From assembly GCA_937873255.1 (NCBI GenBank), contig CALMVM010000515.1, positions 1 through 11,149 of the forward strand: a stretch of DNA of 11,149 nucleotides, in the 5' to 3' direction. Below, piece after piece: positions 1 to 6,358 of the stretch. Numbering within the stretch: the stretch's first letter is position 1; each line of letters begins with the position of its first letter. The translations under genes were made by a program, and so were the position numbers. This DNA comes from an uncultured Verrucomicrobiota bacterium (GTDB lineage: Bacteria; Verrucomicrobiota; Verrucomicrobiia; Chthoniobacterales; SZAS-18). The notes below the pieces were generated by a model. That model searched no databases. It was not told the origin of the DNA and saw nothing but the letters and a program-made list of their open reading frames with translations.

Positions 1-940
1 GTACCACAACCTGCCGGTTGTCAGTTGGCTGTTCCTGCGGGGAAAATGCGGCTTCTGCGGCAAGCCCATCGCCATGCGCTATCCGCTGGTCGAACTGCTG
101 ACGGCGGTCCTTTTCTACGCGACGTGGCGGCACTTCAACGACGCCTGGATTCTCGCGTTCCCACTGTGGATTTTCGTCGCGCTGGTGATCGTCGCCACGT
201 TCATCGACTTCGACCATTTCATCATCCCCGACGAAATTACCTGGGGCTGCGTCGGCGCGGGGCTATTGCTGAGTTTCGCCATCCCGCTGCTCATGGGCGA
301 GGAATCGCACGTCGCCGGGTTTCTGTGGTCGCTCCTCGGAGCGACGGTCCGCTACGGATTGCTCTGGGGCGTGGTCGAGGCCGGCAAACTCGCCTTCGGC
401 AAAAAACGCGTCGTGCTGCCCGAGGCTGTGGATTTTACCTGGCAGCACGCTGGCGAAAACGACGCCGAGATGGTCATCGGAGGCGAGAAAGAACTCTGGA
501 GCGAATATTTCATGCGCCCCAAGGATCGGCTCGTCCTGCTGTGCGAACCTCTCCGCCTTGCCGGCCGCGAACACCCGACGGCTACCCTTTCCTGCTTCTG
601 GGACCGGATCGAACTCGACGGCAAGACCTATCCGCTCGACACGCTGGAAACGTTCTCCGGCCGGTTGAAGGAATACGTCTTTCCGCGCGAGGCGATGGGC
701 TTCGGCGACGTGAAATTCATCGCCGGCATCGGCGCGTTCCTGGGTTGGAAGGCAGTGTTCTTCACGGTGGCGGCGGCGTCGATGGTCGGCTCGGTGGTGG
801 GAGTCGCGCTGTTGCTGCTCGGGCCGAAGACGCGTTCGCTCAAGATCCCGTTCGGCCCGTACCTGTCGGTCGGCGCGCTGGCGTGGATGTTCGCCGGGCC
901 TCAGATCGTGGCGTGGTATCTCGGCTTCATGCGGCGCTAG
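1..940 (+). CDS. Type IV prepilin peptidase (A24 family), 5'-truncated by window edge
   Basis: Inner-membrane aspartyl protease that cleaves, and often N-methylates, type IV prepilin or type II secretion pseudopilin leaders. The open frame enters at base 2 and gives 312 residues before TAG, so the true start lies upstream; the first in-window ATG (74) is internal. Near the edge is a CGFC pair followed by [10 protein letters not shown], typical of the zinc-binding cytoplasmic loop of bifunctional PilD/GspO enzymes; its partner CxxC would be off the window. Both catalytic aspartate motifs are present: DFDHFIIPD (about bases 206-232) and GFGDVK (698-715, Asp at 707-709). Between them, bases about 404-688 encode roughly 95 hydrophilic residues where a short loop is usual. 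Hydrophobic helices follow up to the stop, with an IPFGPYLS motif near the C-terminus. A 97-aa gene follows after 19 bases. Family assignment is firm; whether the enzyme serves pili or secretion cannot be told. Confidence 0.95.
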   Translation, partial: YHNLPVVSWLFLRGKCGFCGKPIAMRYPLVELLTAVLFYATWRHFNDAWILAFPLWIFVALVIVATFIDFDHFIIPDEITWGCVGAGLLLSFAIPLLMGEESHVAGFLWSLLGATVRYGLLWGVVEAGKLAFGKKRVVLPEAVDFTWQHAGENDAEMVIGGEKELWSEYFMRPKDRLVLLCEPLRLAGREHPTATLSCFWDRIELDGKTYPLDTLETFSGRLKEYVFPREAMGFGDVKFIAGIGAFLGWKAVFFTVAAASMVGSVVGVALLLLGPKTRSLKIPFGPYLSVGALAWMFAGPQIVAWYLGFMRR

Positions 941-959
941 GCAACCCGAATCCTTCGCG

Positions 960-1253
960 ATGATCGAGTTCCTTATCAGACGCACGGATGGAGAATGGTT
1001 CGATCTGCCCGCCGGCCGGATGGCAGATGTTTTGCGTCCCTCCTCCGTGCCCTCCCGCCTCGTTCAAGGAAATGGCGAACACTGCATGGAAGTTCTCGGC
1101 TGCCTGATCGAGTGCTCATATGAAGACCCCGGTATTCAGGTGAGTTTCACGGACAACACGCTTTCCCAAAAAGAGGCGTCGCAGATCGTCGAGGAAATCG
1201 CCGAAAGGATCACCGAATCCACCGGACAAAAAAGCCGGGTGGTCCCGTTGTGA
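960..1253 (+). CDS. Conserved-looking hypothetical protein, 97 aa
   Basis: I do not recognise a named family. The protein is soluble, with no signal peptide or membrane segment. It has an N-terminal strand-like stretch (MIEFLIRR), a DLPAGRMADVLRP segment, two Cys in the middle (about residues 42 and 48), an acidic SYEDPGIQVSF stretch, and a C-terminal amphipathic helix (residues about 65-88) before a strand ending in VVPL. The alternating strand/helix pattern suggests a small alpha/beta fold. It starts 19 bases after the prepilin peptidase stop on the same strand, so co-transcription is likely, but that alone does not link it to pilus assembly. No Shine-Dalgarno is visible before ATG. It ends 19 bases from the convergent homoserine dehydrogenase gene. 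It is called as real because of normal protein-like composition, gene spacing, and lack of a competing frame. Confidence 0.8.
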   Translation: MIEFLIRRTDGEWFDLPAGRMADVLRPSSVPSRLVQGNGEHCMEVLGCLIECSYEDPGIQVSFTDNTLSQKEASQIVEEIAERITESTGQKSRVVPL

Positions 1254-1272
1254 ATCGCCACCGCGACAAACT

Positions 1273-2589
1273 TCACTCCGCCCCGAACGACTCCACCCGC
1301 AGCAATGCTGCCGGGGGCATGACGCAGCCGAGGCGCAGAATTTCGTCGAGCGCCGTTTGCATCTGCCGGTGGCTGGCCCGGTCCAACATGAGGACCAGTT
1401 GCGCCCGGCCCGCCTCGTCGTGCGTCTCGGGCTGGACCACGGAGGAAATGCCGATTTCGTTGTGGCCCAAAATCCCCGCCACTTGCGCGAGCACACCCGG
1501 CCGGTCGTCCACCGCCAGACGCAGGTAATACCGCGAACGAATCCCCTCCAGCGGCCGGCAGGTGCCGTACAATCCGTGCGGCGTGAAACCGTAGCAGCGC
1601 CGCTCGCCGTTGAGCGCCACCGCCGCTTCCGCCAGGTCGCTGATGACCGCGCTGGCCGTCGGGTCCTGTCCCGCGCCGCGGCCGTAGAATAACGTCTCGC
1701 CCACCACATCGCCGCACACGCGCACGGCGTTGAAAACTCCGGACACCGAGGCGAGAACGTGGGTTTTCGGGATGAGGGTCGGATGCACGCGCACCTCCAC
1801 GCCGCCACCGTTCTCCGGGCCGGCGTCGGCCTTGATGATGGCGAGCAGTTTCACCCGGTAGCCGAGTTCGCCCGCGAACCGGATGTCGGTGGCGGTCAGC
1901 TTGTCGATGCCCTCGACGAAGATATTGCCCGTCTCCACCCAAAACCCGTACGCCAGCGACGCGAGGATGATCGCTTTATGCGCGGCGTCCCAGCCGTTGA
2001 TATCGAGCGTCGGATCGGCCTCGGCGTACCCCTGCGCCTGCGCCTCGGCGAGCGCGGTCGAGAAATCCAGCCCGGCGTCCGTCATGCGGGTCAGGATGTA
2101 ATTGCTCGTGCCGTTGATGATCCCGTGGATGCTGACGATGTGGTTGGCGATGAGCGCCTCGCGGATCGTCTTGATGATGGGGATGCCGCCGGCCGTCGAT
2201 GCCTCGAAAAACACCGGCACCTTTTTACCGGCGGCGCGGGCGAAAATTTCGCGTCCGTGCTCTGCGAGAAGCGCCTTGTTGCCGGTGACGACGACCTTGC
2301 CGGCGTCGATGGCGGCGTTGATGAGCGCGAGCGGCTCGTCGATGCCGCCCATCAGCTCGACGACGATGTCCACGGCCGGGTCGTCGATGAGATCCTGCCA
2401 ACGCGTGGTGAGTTCGCCCGGCGGGGGGCCGGCGACACGCGGCTTGTTCACGTCGCGCACGACGGCGCGGCGCACGACGAGTTCCGCGCCGACGCGTTCG
2501 GTGAGCAGGGCGCGGTTTTGGGCGAGGTGTTTGTAGACCCCCGCCCCGACCGTGCCGAGGCCCGCGATGCCGATGCCGATTTGACGCAT
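1273..2589 (-). CDS. hom: Homoserine dehydrogenase with C-terminal ACT domain
   Basis: Reduces aspartate semialdehyde to homoserine with NAD(P)H in the cytoplasm, at the branch towards threonine and methionine. The 438 residues match the usual length of the monofunctional ACT-containing form. Visible elements in order: Rossmann glycine motif AGLGTVGAG (residues 9-17), VTGNKALLAEHG with the conserved Lys near 105, GTSNYIL (160-166), the DINGWDAAHK substrate/catalytic segment with Asp201 and Lys205, GRGAGQDPTASAV (303-315), and an ACT domain (about 354-425) containing DDRPGVLAQVAGILG. The ACT domain in this family usually carries feedback inhibition by threonine; that is known for relatives and inferred here. 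It is the last gene of a minus-strand run, 45 bases after the SPOR-like gene, and is convergent with the 97-aa gene. No aspartokinase domain is fused, and no thrB/thrC lies in the window. Confidence 0.97.
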   Translation of the reverse strand: MRQIGIGIAGLGTVGAGVYKHLAQNRALLTERVGAELVVRRAVVRDVNKPRVAGPPPGELTTRWQDLIDDPAVDIVVELMGGIDEPLALINAAIDAGKVVVTGNKALLAEHGREIFARAAGKKVPVFFEASTAGGIPIIKTIREALIANHIVSIHGIINGTSNYILTRMTDAGLDFSTALAEAQAQGYAEADPTLDINGWDAAHKAIILASLAYGFWVETGNIFVEGIDKLTATDIRFAGELGYRVKLLAIIKADAGPENGGGVEVRVHPTLIPKTHVLASVSGVFNAVRVCGDVVGETLFYGRGAGQDPTASAVISDLAEAAVALNGERRCYGFTPHGLYGTCRPLEGIRSRYYLRLAVDDRPGVLAQVAGILGHNEIGISSVVQPETHDEAGRAQLVLMLDRASHRQMQTALDEILRLGCVMPPAALLRVESFGAE

Positions 2590-2596
2590 GATTTTT

Positions 2597-2601
2597 TCCC
2601 T
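2597..2601 (-). promoter_or_regulatory. Shine-Dalgarno of homoserine dehydrogenase
   Basis: On the minus strand AGGGA stands 7 bases before the ATG, behind a longer purine-rich leader (GGAGAGGAGAAGG further upstream). It is the only clear Shine-Dalgarno among the starts in this window, and it supports the ATG at 2589. Confidence 0.6.
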
Positions 2602-2634
2602 GTGAAACCTTCTCCTCTCCGCGCAGGTCAGCGC

Positions 2635-3138
2635 TCAGTGCATGCAGCCCATGTAAACCCGTGTCTTCTTGGTGTACGCGTCGGCGGCGGGCAGCCTGAA
2701 ACGCGCGAGCGCCCTGTTCGCTTCCCGGGGGGTATCGTAAAGGCCGCCCACGACGATGTAGTAGCCGGGCCGCAGGTTGGGGTAGGCGTCGGACCGCTCG
2801 ACCGAGATGAATTCGGATTTGTCCTTGCTGCCAGGGAGCACCGTCATGTTGTAGCGGCGCAGGATGTACGATCCGGCGTAGATCGCGTCCGAGTCGTCAT
2901 CCGGCAGGATCAGGCCACGTTTCTTGTCGTAGATCATCCCCTGAAGCGAGAACGGCACGCCCGACGTGCGGCTGACGGCTTGTGCATGGGATTTTGCCTC
3001 CTTGAAATCCTTGAAGCTGCCGAGGATGACGATCATCCGGTCGCGGGTGAGCAACTTCGGATCGAAATCGTCGTCGGCCGCGCGCCCAACTCCGGAAAAA
3101 GCGATGAGCAAGAGGAAGAGGAAGAACGCTTTTTTCAT
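2635..3138 (-). CDS. Exported SPOR-like protein, 167 aa
   Basis: Small secreted or periplasmic protein. Residues 1-20 form a clear signal peptide (MKK, hydrophobic core FFLFLLLIAF, then GVGRA with cleavage likely before ADDD). Two segments resemble the start of SPOR-type repeats, where an aromatic/aliphatic strand is followed by an alanine-rich helix: IVILGSFKDFKEAKSHA (about 36-52) and GYYIVVGGLYDTPREANRA (about 125-143). SPOR domains bind denuded peptidoglycan at division sites; that role is only an analogy here, since match quality cannot be scored by eye. A charged acidic linker (PDDDSD) lies between the halves, and the C-terminus ends in a Met/Cys-rich MGCMH. It lies between the epimerase gene (57-base gap) and homoserine dehydrogenase (45-base gap) on the same strand, with no obvious functional link. 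No Shine-Dalgarno precedes the ATG. Confidence 0.85.
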   Translation of the reverse strand: MKKAFFLFLLLIAFSGVGRAADDDFDPKLLTRDRMIVILGSFKDFKEAKSHAQAVSRTSGVPFSLQGMIYDKKRGLILPDDDSDAIYAGSYILRRYNMTVLPGSKDKSEFISVERSDAYPNLRPGYYIVVGGLYDTPREANRALARFRLPAADAYTKKTRVYMGCMH

Positions 3139-3152
3139 GCGAAGGACGGTTG

Positions 3153-3173
3153 GCCGTCAGACTAAAAGACGGC
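3153..3173 (-). other. Small hairpin between epimerase-like and SPOR-like genes
   Basis: GCCGTC and GACGGC form a 6-bp stem with a 9-base loop. On the minus strand it lies 22 bases after the epimerase stop and 14 bases before the SPOR-like ATG. There is no T-run after it, so it could be a weak attenuating or processing structure, or chance. Confidence 0.25.
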
Positions 3174-3195
3174 GGCGGAGAGGTCCACCTTTGTT

Positions 3196-4131
3196 TTAAC
3201 GCGCAAAGCTCGCGCGAATCGTGAACTCCCGCTCCAGCGTGCCGCCGGGCGCGATCTCTTGGATGCCGGCCTTTTGCTCGAACGGCACCTGCGCGTGCGC
3301 GTCCGGCAATCCCCAGCACGGCTCGACGCAGATGTAATCGTGCCCGTCCCCCCAGAGCGTGACGTACGGAGCCTGCGCGCAACCGATCTCCGACCGCCGC
3401 CCGCCCGCCATGTCGTCCACGACGAAGACCGGCTCCTTCACGTCCACGATCTCCAACAGGTAGGAGTCGATCAGCCGCGATTTGTCGAACGGCATCGGCC
3501 CGCCCGGGTGGTCGATGTCCACCGTTTCGCCCGACAGGAAATTGCCCGGGGCGAGGTGCCGCCGGTAGCGCCCCGGCGGCAGGAGAATCCGCGCGTCCGC
3601 CAGCGAGCCGAGCGCGAAGCCGGGGTGCAGCCCGAACGAAACGTGCGTGCTCACGTCCGGCTCGCCGCTCTCGAAAACGAACCGCGTCCGCCACGCGCCG
3701 TCCGGTTCGAGCGTGTAGGTCAATCGCATCGTCACGCGGTAGGGGTATTCGTCCGGCGTGTACCCGTCGGGGCTCATCGTGTACGTCAGCGCCGCATCGC
3801 CGACGACCGGTTCGGCGAACGTTTTCTGACGCAGGAAACTGTGCGTGCCGCCCCGGACCTCGTGCCCCCGGTAGGTCGTGCGTTGGTTTAACAGACGGTG
3901 AATGTAATAACCCATCACGAGGCAATGTTGCCCCCAGGCCCCCGACGCCGGGGGCGTCAACTCGCCGTCGCGCCACAGAAAGCCGGTCCACGCGCCGTCC
4001 AAGCCCCGGCGCGCGAAGCCGACGGGTTCGGCTCCGTGGCGGCTGACGGTCAGGCGCGTGCCGCTGGCGTCGTCGGTGAGCACATCGAGGGTCTGGCCGT
4101 CGCGGACGACCGTTTCGTAATGGCAACTCAT
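3196..4131 (-). CDS. Aldose 1-epimerase-like (galactose mutarotase-fold) protein
   Basis: Probable cytoplasmic mutarotase interconverting alpha and beta anomers of an aldose or hexose phosphate. From ATG at 4131 the protein is 311 residues, normal for the family. Key positions fit the galactose-mutarotase-like fold: GGTHSFLRQKTF (His97, comparable to the HGFAR segment of LacX/YeaD-like members), SFGLHPGFAL (His169, the second active-site His in a HPxF context), and HDYICVEPCWG (Glu270, the catalytic base region). The sequence between, rich in beta strands (PYRVTMRLTYTLEPDG), suits the beta-sandwich. An in-frame ATG at 4221 would add 30 Arg/Pro-rich residues with no family character and leave only 14 bases to the divergent gene, so I prefer 4131. 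Substrate cannot be assigned. It is first in a minus-strand run with the SPOR-like and homoserine dehydrogenase genes. Confidence 0.88.
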   Translation of the reverse strand: MSCHYETVVRDGQTLDVLTDDASGTRLTVSRHGAEPVGFARRGLDGAWTGFLWRDGELTPPASGAWGQHCLVMGYYIHRLLNQRTTYRGHEVRGGTHSFLRQKTFAEPVVGDAALTYTMSPDGYTPDEYPYRVTMRLTYTLEPDGAWRTRFVFESGEPDVSTHVSFGLHPGFALGSLADARILLPPGRYRRHLAPGNFLSGETVDIDHPGGPMPFDKSRLIDSYLLEIVDVKEPVFVVDDMAGGRRSEIGCAQAPYVTLWGDGHDYICVEPCWGLPDAHAQVPFEQKAGIQEIAPGGTLEREFTIRASFAR

Positions 4132-4235
4132 ACGGGGAAGATTCGGGCGTCGCAGGGCGGGCGGCAAGTTGGATGTTCGTCGCCTTTCGACGCTTGAACG
4201 GAGACCGCGATCTGCTACCATGAAAACAGCAACGC
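4132..4235. promoter_or_regulatory. Divergent intergenic region with operator-like dyad
   Basis: This 104-base gap separates two divergent starts and must hold both promoters. It contains an inverted repeat, CGTCG-CCTTT-CGACG (4178-4192), lying within an imperfect larger dyad (GTTC at 4175-4178, GAAC at 4196-4199). Its position between divergent genes would suit an operator, but no regulator gene is nearby. Confidence 0.4.
4194..4221 (+). promoter_or_regulatory. Candidate promoter for exported CxxC gene
   Basis: TTGAAC (4194-4199) and TACCAT (4216-4221) with a 16-base spacer each match the sigma-70 consensus at four of six positions. Transcription would begin about 8 bases before the ATG at 4236, giving a very short leader. 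The match is modest and could be chance. Confidence 0.28.
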
Positions 4236-4694
4236 ATGAAAACGTCCCGTCTTCCTTTCACCGCTTTGTTGCTGGCGCTCTCCGCGTTGGCCGGCGTCCG
4301 TGCCGCTTCGGCCTGCAAATACTGTTATTCGGCCGAAAATGCCGCCGCCGCCGACTATGCGCGGCAGGCCATGTCGGCCCCCGCCGCGCCGGACACCACC
4401 TCGGGAGCATTCCCGCTCGACGCGACGATTAATCAGTTCCAGCCCGCGCCGGCGGCCGCCACGCTTTCGGCGGCCCCCGCCCCGGACAAGGTCGTCACGA
4501 ATGCAACGGATCTTCGCGCGGCCAAAGCAGCTGCGCTTGGAACCGCTCCGACGACCGTGGCGAGTGCCGCCCCGACGACCGTGGTCAAGGGCAAAGGTTC
4601 CGCGCACTACGCCGACGCCGGTTTGTTGGGCCTCGCGGCGGTGGGTGGTGTCTTCTGCTGGCGTACCCGCCGGAAGACCGGCCCCGGCCGTTGA
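4236..4694 (+). CDS. Exported Ala/Pro-rich CxxC protein with C-terminal membrane anchor
   Basis: Not a recognised family. The 152 residues have a clear export signal (MKTSRLPF followed by a hydrophobic Ala/Leu core, ending near VRAASA at residues 21-26), then directly CKYC (Cys27, Cys30) and YSAEN. The middle (about 40-122) is low-complexity, rich in Ala, Pro and Thr, including a near repeat of APTTVAS / APTTVVK. The C-terminus has a short hydrophobic span, GLLGLAAVGGVFCW, followed by basic RTRRK. This tripartite tail resembles PEP-CTERM-like or other sorting/anchor signals, but no PEP or LPxTG motif stands before it, so a simple anchor is equally possible. ASAC is a poor lipobox (Ala at -3). 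The stop overlaps the TTG start of the next gene (TTGA), implying translational coupling. There is no Shine-Dalgarno. Confidence 0.8.
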   Translation: MKTSRLPFTALLLALSALAGVRAASACKYCYSAENAAAADYARQAMSAPAAPDTTSGAFPLDATINQFQPAPAAATLSAAPAPDKVVTNATDLRAAKAAALGTAPTTVASAAPTTVVKGKGSAHYADAGLLGLAAVGGVFCWRTRRKTGPGR

Positions 4695-5854
4695 GCTTTT
4701 TCCGTCGCGGGCCGAAGGCCGTCGATCCGCAGATAGACGCCGAGTTGGACGCGGGTGCGCACGCAACGTTTTCGCTCGCGGTCCTCAATCTGGGCGGGCG
4801 CGATCCCGAACAGCATTTCCCCGCCGGCGCCGGCCAGCCTGATCCCGCCGGCAACCCGCACCCGCCGGTCAATTACCACGCTTACGCGGCGTGTACCGGC
4901 GGATCGTTCCACAGCCGATTCGACAAAACTCTGGCCGCCGACCGGCCGGTGCTGCTGCTCTTGCGGCAGGATCTCGGCCCGGCCTTGCGCTGCGTGCGCC
5001 GGTTGAAAAAAGCGGGCCGCACCGTGGCGGTCGCGTTCAAGGAGGCGGGCTCCGCGCAGGTCGCCGAACGTCTGGCCCAAGGCTCGAACCTCCGACGCCT
5101 CCTGGCCATCGTCGACGCGGCCGACGGTTGTCTGGCTTCCTCGCCGTGGCTTGTGGATTTTTTTCGGGCGCTACGTCCGGCGGTGGGAGCCGACTCCTTG
5201 CTCAACGGGCAGGACAACACCGTCAAGTTCCTGCCGACGCCGTATCCCGTGGACGATTCTCGTTGGAATTTCTCGGTCCCTCCCGCGCAACGCCGGGGAA
5301 TCTTCGTGGGCACGCGGGAATTCGACGTGGCCTCACGCCATCACCTACGCGCGGTGCTGGCGGCCCGCAGCCTGCACGCGCGCACCGGCGAACCCGTCAC
5401 GGTCCTCAACCCCGAAGGCCGCCGGGGCGCGAAAATCCTGCTTTCCCTCGGGTTTTCCGCGAAGGAGGATGCCGCGCTGCGGTTCGTGGCGGGACCTTTG
5501 CCGTACACCGATTATCTGCGGTTCATGGCGCGGCACCGGATCGTGTTCCAGCTCGACCGCAGCGGCGTGCCCGGTCAGGTGGCGGGCGACGCTTTGCTCT
5601 GCCGCTTGCCCTGCGTGGGCGGCGACGGAGCCATTGAGCGAACCGTTTTCCCCGCTCTGGCCGGCCACGACAAGGAACCGGAAACTCTCGTCGAACTCGC
5701 CGCCGGCCTGCTCGGCGACCGCGACCGCTACGATCAAACCTGGCGCGAGGCGCACGTGCGGGCACTGGAGACGGTGTCGTTCCAGGCCGTGGCGGCGGAA
5801 CTCGCGGCGTACTACTGGACCCTGCGGGCAACCGCCGCGTACCGGGGCCGCTGA
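4691..5854 (+). CDS. Glycosyltransferase-like (GT-B-like) conserved protein, TTG start
   Basis: The 387-residue soluble protein has two Rossmann-like halves. The N-terminal half carries VLLLLRQDLGP and AGRTVAVAFKEAGS strands. The C-terminal half begins near RRGIFVGTREF (about residue 197) and continues through a PLPYTDYLRFMARHRIVFQLD segment and VAGDALLCRLPCVGGDGAIER, an arrangement like the sugar-nucleotide-binding domain of GT-B glycosyltransferases, where a glycine/acidic stretch contacts the donor. This is fold-level resemblance; no catalytic residue or substrate can be named. TTG at 4691 overlaps the previous TGA by three bases in the TTGA arrangement typical of coupled genes, and in-frame residues straight after it (SLAVLNLGGRDPEQHFP) look conserved rather than random. 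Other starts would be TTG at 4745 or later. Coupling with the exported CxxC protein suggests the two act together, possibly in surface glycosylation; that is speculation. Confidence 0.85.
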   Translation: MSFFRRGPKAVDPQIDAELDAGAHATFSLAVLNLGGRDPEQHFPAGAGQPDPAGNPHPPVNYHAYAACTGGSFHSRFDKTLAADRPVLLLLRQDLGPALRCVRRLKKAGRTVAVAFKEAGSAQVAERLAQGSNLRRLLAIVDAADGCLASSPWLVDFFRALRPAVGADSLLNGQDNTVKFLPTPYPVDDSRWNFSVPPAQRRGIFVGTREFDVASRHHLRAVLAARSLHARTGEPVTVLNPEGRRGAKILLSLGFSAKEDAALRFVAGPLPYTDYLRFMARHRIVFQLDRSGVPGQVAGDALLCRLPCVGGDGAIERTVFPALAGHDKEPETLVELAAGLLGDRDRYDQTWREAHVRALETVSFQAVAAELAAYYWTLRATAAYRGR

Positions 5855-5858
5855 AAAA

Positions 5859-5876
5859 CTTCCGAGCGGCCGGAAG
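5859..5876 (+). terminator. Hairpin just after the GT-B-like gene
   Basis: CTTCCG and CGGAAG make a perfect 6-bp stem with a 6-base loop, beginning 4 bases after the stop. No T-run follows on the plus strand. On the minus strand it would be followed by TTTTT, but no minus-strand gene ends here. Weak terminator or processing site at best. Confidence 0.3.
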
Positions 5877-5902
5877 GCTTGCGCGGCACGCTATGTTAAC
5901 TG

Positions 5903-6172
5903 ATGTCTAATCCCGACTGGACCCTCTACGTCAAAACGCGCTGCCCTTGGTGCATCGAAGCCATGGCCTATCTGCGCAAAAACGGCTACCCATTCCGCGA
6001 GGTCGATGTGAACAGTGACTCCGCCGCCTACGCCAAGATGCAAAAACTCTCCGGTCAACGGCTGACCCCGACGCTCGTCATCGAGAGCAGCGGCCAGATT
6101 TTGCCGGACTTCGACGTGGGGCAACTAGAGACGTTCCTCAAAAAGAACGACCTCATGAAGAAGGCCGCCTAG
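5903..6172 (+). CDS. Glutaredoxin family protein (CPWC)
   Basis: Small cytoplasmic thiol-disulfide oxidoreductase of 89 residues, the usual size for single-domain glutaredoxins. The order fits the thioredoxin fold: WTLYVKTRCPWC (redox Cys14 and Cys17 at the start of helix 1), FREVDVNSD (strand 2), and TPTLVI with the conserved cis-proline at Pro56, then a hydrophobic C-terminal helix after LPDFDVGQLETFL. CPWC is an accepted variant of the CPYC dithiol motif. The GG pair often seen after the cis-Pro strand in glutathione-binding glutaredoxins is replaced by LPDFD, so reduction by glutathione or by thioredoxin reductase (NrdH-like use) is open. The start is set by ATG at 5903; no Shine-Dalgarno is present. 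It lies 48 bases after the GT-B-like gene and 11 bases before a strong hairpin. Confidence 0.93.
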   Translation: MSNPDWTLYVKTRCPWCIEAMAYLRKNGYPFREVDVNSDSAAYAKMQKLSGQRLTPTLVIESSGQILPDFDVGQLETFLKKNDLMKKAA

Positions 6173-6183
6173 AACGTTCGCGT

Positions 6184-6208
6184 GCGGCCGGAGGTTTTCT
6201 CCGGCCGC
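6184..6208 (+). terminator. Strong hairpin after glutaredoxin, no U-tract
   Basis: GCGGCCGGAG and CTCCGGCCGC form a perfect 10-bp, GC-rich stem with loop GTTTT, starting 11 bases after the glutaredoxin stop. Its place and stability suit a transcription terminator, but CGTGGCG follows instead of a T-run, so it is not a classic intrinsic terminator. It could instead protect the mRNA 3' end. Confidence 0.5.
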
Positions 6209-6235
6209 CGTGGCGTCGGCCAGCGAATCACCGGG

Positions 6236-6340
6236 ATGTTCGCTTTTTTCTCCAGCCGGCTCGGTTGCGCGGGCTCCATCATCGTCTCGGTCATCGGGAC
6301 GATCATCCTGGTTCTCGTGATGCGAGGCTGCCACGGATGA
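6236..6340 (+). CDS. Putative single-span membrane microprotein, 34 aa
   Basis: An ATG-to-TGA frame encodes 34 residues. It has a short polar start (MFAFFSSRLGC), one strongly hydrophobic helix (AGSIIVSVIGTIILVLVM, about residues 12-29), and a short tail RGCHG. Two Cys (11 and 32) flank the helix. Random GC-rich DNA rarely gives such an Ile/Val-rich stretch free of charged residues, which argues for a real gene. It fills the space between the post-glutaredoxin hairpin and the stop of the convergent DEAD-box helicase (18-base gap) without overlap. Topology by the positive-inside rule is unclear, with one Arg on each side. No Shine-Dalgarno is present, as for most genes here. Function unknown; it may be a small membrane regulator or stress peptide. 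Confidence 0.55.
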   Translation: MFAFFSSRLGCAGSIIVSVIGTIILVLVMRGCHG

Positions 6341-6358
6341 TCCGCCGCACGCGGGCGG

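Noticed and set aside
1236..1247. CGGG-TGGT-CCCG stem at the end of the 97-aa gene as terminator
   Set aside because: Only 4 bp, inside the coding sequence, with no T-run.
1759..3165. Long open frame on the plus strand across homoserine dehydrogenase and the SPOR-like gene
   Set aside because: Antisense shadow of two well-supported minus-strand genes; Arg/Asp/Val-rich composition with no motif.
4132..4221. N-terminal extension of the epimerase-like protein to ATG 4221
   Set aside because: The 30 added residues are Arg/Pro-rich and unlike the family, and would leave 14 bases for two divergent promoters.
2897..4318. 473-residue minus-strand frame over the epimerase gene
   Set aside because: Arg/Pro-rich out-of-frame shadow of the epimerase and SPOR-like genes.
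4311..4325. Lipoprotein signal in the exported CxxC protein (ASAC at Cys27)
   Set aside because: Ala at -3 is a poor lipobox position, and the CxxC motif better explains Cys27.
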